Assembly (NCBI GenBank): GCA_038214295.1
Contig: JBBQSA010000048.1
Span: 1 to 25,163, forward strand
Origin: SHZI01 sp038214295
GTDB taxonomy: Bacteria > Pseudomonadota > Gammaproteobacteria > Steroidobacterales > GCA-2729495
Direction of reading: 5' to 3'
DNA length: 25,163 nt
Part shown: positions 20,668 through 25,163 of the stretch, in pieces
How positions within the stretch are numbered: the stretch's first letter is position 1
How the letters are laid out: the number at the start of each line of letters is the position of its first letter
The notes under the pieces: model-generated
Seen by the model: only the letters and a program-made list of their open reading frames with translations
The model's database searches: none
Told to the model about the DNA's origin: nothing
Translations under genes and position numbers: made by a program

Positions 20668-22569
20668 ATGGCCCTCGTCCGCCTCGATGATGTTTCGCTT
20701 GCCTACGGCGAGCAAAAGCTGCTGGTCAATGTCGGGTTCGAAATCGACCCCGGCGAGCGCGTGTGCCTGATCGGGCGCAACGGCACCGGCAAGACGTCCC
20801 TGTTCCGGCTGATCACCGGCATCGTCCAGCCGGACAGCGGCCTGATCCAGTACCGCAACGGCATCGTCATGAGCACCCTGGAGCAGGAGTTGCCGGAGGC
20901 GCTGGAGGCCACGGTGCGGGAAGTGGTCGCGGACGGGCTCGCCGATCTGAAGGCGCTGGTCGACGAGTACGAGCGGCTGGCCCACCAGGCCCTGGACAAG
21001 GCGGGTCTCAGGCGCCTCGACGACCTCCAGCACCGCATCGACGAGCTCGACGGCTGGCGCATCGACCAGCGGGTCGAGCTGATGATGACGGAGATGGCGC
21101 TGCCACCCGACCAGCCGATCGGTGAACTGTCGGGTGGCTGGCGTCGGCGCGTGGGTCTCGCGAAGGCACTGATCAGCAAGCCGGACCTGCTGCTCCTCGA
21201 CGAGCCCACCAACCACCTGGACATCGTCACGATCCAGTGGCTGGAGAACCGCATCCGCACCTGGCAGGGCGCGGTGCTGTTCATCACCCACGACCGGGCC
21301 TTCCTTGACAAGCTCGCCACGCGCATCTGCGAACTGGACCGGGGCCGGTTGCTGAGCTTCCCCGGGAGCTACGACGCGTACCTGGAGCGCAAGGAGAAGC
21401 TGCTTGAGGACGAGCAGTCGGCCAACAGGCTCTTCGACAAGAAACTGGACGAGGAGGAAATCTGGATCCGCCAGGGCGTGAAGGCCCGGCGTCACCGCAA
21501 CCAGAACCGCGTCCGGCGCCTCGAGGCGCTGCGCCAGGAACACACGGACCGCCTGACGCCCCTGAACCGGGCGCAGATTTCCATCGAGACGGCGGAGCAG
21601 TCCGGCCGCAAGGTCATCGAGGCGAAGCACGTTACTCACGGCTACCGCGGCGAGGAACTCATCAAGGACTTCTCCTGCCGGATCATGCGCGGCGACCGGA
21701 TCGGCCTGCTCGGCAACAACGGCGTCGGCAAGAGCACCCTGCTGCGCCTGCTCCTCGGCGAGCTCGCGCCCCGGGAGGGTGCGATCAAGCAGGGCACGGC
21801 ACTGGAGATCGGCTACTTCGGCCAGCTGCGGGAGACGCTGGACCCGGAGAAGAGCGTCGCCTACATCGTCGGCAACGGCAGCGACTACGTGAAGATCAAC
21901 GGCCACGACCGGCACGTCATCGGCTACCTGCGGGGCTTCCTGTTCAGTGCCAAGCGGGCCATGACGCCCGTCAGGTCCCTGTCCGGCGGCGAGCGCAACC
22001 GGGTGATCCTGGCGCGGCTCTTCACCAAGCCCAGCAACTTCCTGATCCTCGACGAGCCCACCAACGACCTGGACGTGGAAACCCTCGAGGTGCTGGAGGA
22101 CCGGCTGGACGAGTACAAGGGCACGCTGATCGTGGTCAGCCACGACCGGATGTTCCTGGACTCCGTCGTGACCAGCGTGTTCGCCTTTGAGCCCATGGGC
22201 CACATCGAGCGCTACGTGGGCGGCTACACCGACTGGCTGCGCCAGGGGCGCCCGCTGGCGGAGACCGACAATCCCCACCTGCAGAAGGGCATCGAGCCGC
22301 CCGTGACGGCCTCGGAAAAGCGCAAGCAGGCCGCGCGCCAGGCCCGGCGCCTCAGCTACAAGGACCAGCGGGAACTGGACTCCCTGCCGCCGAAGATCGA
22401 GGCCCTGGAGGCCGAGATCAAGGCACTGGAGCGCCAGACCTCGGCCAAGGGCTTCTACGACAAGGCCTGGCACGAGACCGTCCCGGTACTGGACGCCCTC
22501 CGCATCAAGCAGGCCGAGCACGAACAGGTCACGGCCCGCTGGCTGGCCCTCGAAGAAATGAAGGAATAA
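20668..22569 (+). CDS. uup: ABC-F family ATPase Uup (633 aa)
   Basis: Two ATP-binding cassettes without membrane domains. The first has Walker A GRNGTGKT (36-43), signature LSGGWRRR and Walker B LLLLDEPTNHLD. The second has GNNGVGKS, LSGGERNR and FLILDEPTNDLD. The linker between them (about 230-310) is charged and Arg-rich, as in ABC-F proteins. The last 75 residues (SYKDQRELDSLPPKIEALEA then EIKALERQTSAKGFYDKAW) are the coiled-coil C-terminal domain typical of Uup, which binds nucleic acid. Length is the same as E. coli Uup (635 aa). ABC-F proteins act on the ribosome; Uup is also linked to genome stability (precise transposon excision, branched DNA). ATG 20668 has a weak Shine-Dalgarno. It is followed by a hairpin terminator. 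Confidence 0.95.
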   Translation: MALVRLDDVSLAYGEQKLLVNVGFEIDPGERVCLIGRNGTGKTSLFRLITGIVQPDSGLIQYRNGIVMSTLEQELPEALEATVREVVADGLADLKALVDEYERLAHQALDKAGLRRLDDLQHRIDELDGWRIDQRVELMMTEMALPPDQPIGELSGGWRRRVGLAKALISKPDLLLLDEPTNHLDIVTIQWLENRIRTWQGAVLFITHDRAFLDKLATRICELDRGRLLSFPGSYDAYLERKEKLLEDEQSANRLFDKKLDEEEIWIRQGVKARRHRNQNRVRRLEALRQEHTDRLTPLNRAQISIETAEQSGRKVIEAKHVTHGYRGEELIKDFSCRIMRGDRIGLLGNNGVGKSTLLRLLLGELAPREGAIKQGTALEIGYFGQLRETLDPEKSVAYIVGNGSDYVKINGHDRHVIGYLRGFLFSAKRAMTPVRSLSGGERNRVILARLFTKPSNFLILDEPTNDLDVETLEVLEDRLDEYKGTLIVVSHDRMFLDSVVTSVFAFEPMGHIERYVGGYTDWLRQGRPLAETDNPHLQKGIEPPVTASEKRKQAARQARRLSYKDQRELDSLPPKIEALEAEIKALERQTSAKGFYDKAWHETVPVLDALRIKQAEHEQVTARWLALEEMKE

Positions 22570-22587
22570 AGGGGACATCCCCTTTTT
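22568..22587 (+). terminator. Intrinsic terminator after uup
   Basis: AAAGGGG (22568-22574) pairs with CCCCTTT (22579-22585) around ACAT, followed by further T residues. It overlaps the uup stop codon. The GGGGAC...CCCCTTTT core resembles the outer part of the larger hairpin at 10606-10652. Confidence 0.7.
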
Positions 22588-22659
22588 CCCTGCTTCTGAA
22601 TCCGGGGGGTGGCGGGGGGCGAAGCACTGCACAAGGAGCAACTGCAGCGAGAGCGCCTC

Positions 22660-23826
22660 ATGTATATCAACTTCTGGTACGCCGCCGACTGGAGCCACAG
22701 CCTGACTGACGCACCGAAGAAGGTGCGCATGCTCGGCCACGACATCGTCCTGTTCCGCGATTCCGCGGGCAAGGCCCACGCCCTCAGCGACACCTGCATT
22801 CACCGCGGCGCCGCGCTCTCGGCCGGCAAAGTCCGGGGCGACTGCCTCGCCTGCCCCTACCACGGCTGGCAGTTCAACGGCGACGGCCAGGTGCGGAAGA
22901 TCCCCTCCCTCGGCCCCGGCAGCGAGCAGCGCATTCCCCAGCGCGGGCGCATCGACGCCTACCCGGTCGAGGAGCGCTACGGCCTCATCCATGTGTTCCT
23001 GGGCGACCTGCCTGCCGCCGAGCGCGCCCCGATCCTCGAGGTGCCGGAGTACGGCCAGAAGGGCTGGCGCCACACCATCGTCGACTACGCCTGGGAATCC
23101 AACTACGAGCGCAACATCGAGAACGGCCTCGACCCGGCGCACAATGAGTTCGTGCACCCGACCCACGGCTACTCCGGCGAAAAGGACGACTACCAGGTCG
23201 GCGAGCCGACCATCGAGAGCACGCCCTGGGGCTTCGGCTTCATGCTCAACTTCCAGGCGCCACCGATCAGGAACCCGGTCATGCGCTGGGCCCGCAACTA
23301 CGACGGGGACCTGGAGGCCGGCTCGGGCCACGTCGGCCCCAACAACATGTGGACGAAGATCCACCTCACCCCCACCCGCTGGATCCACCAGTACATCTTC
23401 GAGACGCCCATCGACGAGTACCACACAAAGATCTTCCTGATCTGCCTGCGCAACGTGCTGCTCCCCACCTGGGTGGACAAGATCGTCAACAAGCGCAACT
23501 TCGCCATTGCGGAGCAGGATCGCGTGGTGATCGAGAAGCTGAAGCCCGTGAAGACGCCCCCGTCCCGCGCCCGGGAACTGCTGATGCCGGCCGACAAGGT
23601 GATCTACCTCTACCGGGACAGCCTGGACGAGTGGACGCGCCGCGGCTGGCGGATAGACACCGGCGCCCTGCGCCAGGCCGCGGACCGGGGCGACGTGATG
23701 TACGCGATCCCGTCGCCGGCCCGGCGCGACACGAAAGGCTGGGTGCTGGAATCCGTGCCGCTCGTGCCGGCCTCGCCCGTTGAAACCGGCAGCACCCCGG
23801 TGCGCGCCGTGCAGGCCACCGGCTGA
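22660..23826 (+). CDS. Rieske non-heme iron oxygenase, PAO/ring-hydroxylating alpha-subunit type (388 aa)
   Basis: The Rieske [2Fe-2S] motif is C46-x-H48 in CIHRGAALSAG and C65-x2-H68 in CPYHGWQF. The mononuclear-iron site is ENGLDPAHNEFVHPTHG (N155, D158, H161, H166), the NxxDxxHxxxxH pattern with the Asp that bridges Rieske and catalytic iron. The N-terminus MYINFWYAADWSHSL and overall length match single-component-type oxygenases of the VanA/pheophorbide-a-oxygenase-like class. It would hydroxylate or demethylate a hydrophobic substrate using a separate reductase, which is not encoded here. ATG 22660 is chosen from homologous N-termini; the frame opens at 22609 without support. A second Rieske gene overlaps its stop, so the two are probably co-translated. 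No signal peptide; cytoplasmic. Confidence 0.92.
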   Translation: MYINFWYAADWSHSLTDAPKKVRMLGHDIVLFRDSAGKAHALSDTCIHRGAALSAGKVRGDCLACPYHGWQFNGDGQVRKIPSLGPGSEQRIPQRGRIDAYPVEERYGLIHVFLGDLPAAERAPILEVPEYGQKGWRHTIVDYAWESNYERNIENGLDPAHNEFVHPTHGYSGEKDDYQVGEPTIESTPWGFGFMLNFQAPPIRNPVMRWARNYDGDLEAGSGHVGPNNMWTKIHLTPTRWIHQYIFETPIDEYHTKIFLICLRNVLLPTWVDKIVNKRNFAIAEQDRVVIEKLKPVKTPPSRARELLMPADKVIYLYRDSLDEWTRRGWRIDTGALRQAADRGDVMYAIPSPARRDTKGWVLESVPLVPASPVETGSTPVRAVQATG

Positions 23827-24797
23827 GCGGCGCCCCGCTATTCCCCCTGCTGCGGCGGCAGTGGACCCCGGTCCTGCCGCTGACCGAACTCACCGGCAGC
23901 CCCCAGGCCGTGGAGATCGCCGGGGAGCGGGTGGCCGTGTTCCGGGACGGCGGCGGCCAGTGGCACGCCCTGCTCGACCGCTGTCCCCACCGGGGCGCAG
24001 CACTCTCGCTGGGCACGGTGACGGACGAGGGCACGCTCCAGTGCCGCTACCACGGCTGGCGTTTCCGCGGCGACGGCGTGTGCACGCGGGTGCCGCTGAA
24101 CGAGCTCACGGCCCACGCCGTGGAGTCGATTCGGGCCATTGCCTTTCCGGTCCTGGAACTGGCCGGGGCCCTCTGGATCCATACCGCCGCCCTGGCGGAC
24201 GAGCCGGCGCCGCCACCACCGGAGCTGCCAGCCTCGCTACAGGGTGACGCCCACCAGTACGGCACCTACAGCCAGCACTGGCAGGCCCACTGGACCCGGG
24301 CGGTCGAAAACTTCATCGACTTCGCCCACCCCTCCTACCTGCACCGGGACACGATCGGCACCTGGACCCACGACTACGCGGAGAGCGGCGCGATCGCCAC
24401 GGTGGAGGTACACAGCGAGCCCTGGGGCTTCAGGACACTCAACTTCTTCACGAGCCCGCGGCAGGGCTTCCGGGTGGACTGGTACCGGCCGAACCTGTCG
24501 GTGCTGCACTTCGGCGGCAGCGCCGAGAGCAAGCTGCACGTGTTCTCGATCCCCGTGTCGGCGACGCGCACCCGGGTGATGACCGTGCGGCGGCTGCCGA
24601 CAGGCGCCGACCCGGCGGCCTTCACGGCCCGGGCCGCCACGGTGGACCACACGATCCTCGACGAGGACCGGCTGGTGGTGGAGTCCCAGGCGGGGCCAGT
24701 GGACGACGCCGGGGAGATAGCCGTCGCCACGGACGCGCCGGCTGTCGCCTTTCGCCGCTGGCACCGGGCAATGCTGCTAGGCAAGGTGCCGGGCTAA
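23823..24797 (+). CDS. Second Rieske non-heme iron oxygenase (about 324 aa)
   Basis: Rieske motif C54-x-H56 (CPHRGAALSLG) and C74-x2-H77 (CRYHGWRF), then the mononuclear-iron site ENFIDFAHPSYLHRD (N, D, H, H spaced as in the first protein). The C-terminal part is shorter than that of its neighbour, and sequence identity outside the motifs looks low, so these are diverged paralogues or two subunits. The start is uncertain. GTG 23910 would remove about 29 residues, including the first Rieske-domain strand (FPLLRRQWTPVLPLTEL). The most complete version starts at CTG 23823, which overlaps the upstream stop (CTGA). No in-frame ATG, GTG or TTG lies closer. Likely partner of the upstream oxygenase in one catabolic or biosynthetic step; a reductase is missing from the window. 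Confidence 0.85.
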   Translation: MSGAPLFPLLRRQWTPVLPLTELTGSPQAVEIAGERVAVFRDGGGQWHALLDRCPHRGAALSLGTVTDEGTLQCRYHGWRFRGDGVCTRVPLNELTAHAVESIRAIAFPVLELAGALWIHTAALADEPAPPPPELPASLQGDAHQYGTYSQHWQAHWTRAVENFIDFAHPSYLHRDTIGTWTHDYAESGAIATVEVHSEPWGFRTLNFFTSPRQGFRVDWYRPNLSVLHFGGSAESKLHVFSIPVSATRTRVMTVRRLPTGADPAAFTARAATVDHTILDEDRLVVESQAGPVDDAGEIAVATDAPAVAFRRWHRAMLLGKVPG

Positions 24798-24933
24798 CCC
24801 CAGCGCATCTGGGCGATTTTGCCCCATATGACCCCGATCCGGGGACCCGCGCCAGCCACTCGTTGCAGTCGGGCAACAGGCTCCCAAACGAACCTTTAGC
24901 CAAATCCGCGGGTTCCAGCGGGAAATCAGTCAG

Positions 24934-24957
24934 GTAATCGCCTGCCGTTGCGATTAC
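24934..24957 (+). promoter_or_regulatory. 8-bp inverted repeat, candidate operator upstream of the last gene
   Basis: GTAATCGC (24934-24941) and its exact complement GCGATTAC (24950-24957) are separated by 8 nt. It lies about 88 nt before the ATG at 25045, next to a weak -10-like TACACT (24955-24960) with no good -35. The geometry fits a dimeric transcription factor. Otherwise the 247-nt gap 24798-25044 shows nothing recognisable. Confidence 0.3.
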
Positions 24958-25044
24958 ACTACGACCCCGCGCCAGTCCGTGCGCAATGGCTGGTGCGGTC
25001 TACAACTGCATTGTCGCGACACACTAAGTAAGGAGACTCAACAA

Positions 25045-25163
25045 ATGAAGACCAAGGGTATGGGGATTGCATTGCTTTCAGCGGCGGCCCTGCTGGGCGG
25101 CGCTGCGGCGCAGGCGGAACTGCCGTGGAACTACATCGAGGGCGGCTACACGAAGGCTCCGGG
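25045..25163 (+). CDS. Secreted, probably outer-membrane beta-barrel protein, partial (5' end only)
   Basis: Only 39 codons lie inside the window. ATG 25045 has AAGGAG (25030-25035) 9 nt upstream, an excellent ribosome binding site. The product starts with a Sec signal peptide (MKTKGMGIALLSAAALLGGA, cleavage after AQA), followed by ELPWNYIEGGYTKAPG, a mature start like that of small gammaproteobacterial outer-membrane beta-barrel proteins (an aromatic strand just after the signal). The remainder is outside, so the barrel cannot be confirmed. It is preceded by a 247-nt gap with an inverted repeat that may regulate it. Confidence 0.7.
   Translation, partial: MKTKGMGIALLSAAALLGGAAAQAELPWNYIEGGYTKAP

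Noticed and set aside
20551..23424. 957-codon open frame on the minus strand opposite the MFS 3' end, uup and the first Rieske gene
   Set aside because: It is the antisense shadow of uup and the Rieske gene in GC-rich codon usage. The protein is low-complexity Val/Leu/Ala/Asp with no domain, and the plus-strand genes are unambiguous.

Overview
The window is a gene-dense, GC-rich (by eye roughly two thirds G+C) bacterial chromosomal segment. Several genes point to a gammaproteobacterium: SrkA (YihE-type kinase), Uup, MarC, a PA3496-type small acidic protein, and an ECF sigma factor of the 'DGHW' type with a short HC2 zinc-finger anti-sigma. No rRNA, tRNA, CRISPR array, transposase or phage gene is visible. 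The species cannot be named from the sequence. The left edge cuts a cytochrome c gene and the right edge cuts a secreted, probably outer-membrane protein gene.

Layout. Positions 1-2436 hold a membrane-anchored cytochrome c (partial), a Lys-rich small protein, a PA3496-like small protein, a ferritin-like protein and a MarC membrane protein. Positions 9634 down to 2500 (minus strand) form one compact directon: bufA (DUF2282 precursor peptide), bufB (DUF692/MNIO enzyme), bufC (DUF2063 partner), a DoxX membrane protein, a glycogen-debranching enzyme and a GH63-type glucosidase. The first four are a bufferin-type copper-binding RiPP cassette. The two glycosidases overlap each other by 4 nt and follow DoxX after only 38 nt.

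Positions 9847-13625 hold a lipoprotein methyltransferase, an 86-aa orphan, a divergent ferredoxin-dependent bilin reductase (FDBR) homologue that appears to lack the PcyA catalytic residues, a small VOC protein, the ECF sigma/anti-sigma pair and a glycine-tailed hypothetical protein. Positions 13753-17836 are a tight plus-strand operon: double-VOC protein, SrkA kinase, second double-VOC protein and a D-2-hydroxyacid dehydrogenase carrying a Sec signal peptide. Positions 17860-19175 (minus) encode an SDR and a CoA-binding protein. Positions 19254-24797 (plus) encode an MFS transporter, Uup, and two tandem Rieske oxygenases.

Regulation and repeats. Several gene ends carry short palindromes of two related types (GGGGAC...CCCC and GGTACCTTTT). 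They look like terminators and may belong to a dispersed REP-like family. The MFS gene and uup share a near-identical 30-bp promoter/leader (26 of 30 positions). The most noteworthy items are the bufferin cassette and its linkage to glycosidases, the FDBR-fold protein with a changed active site, and the exported 2-hydroxyacid dehydrogenase.
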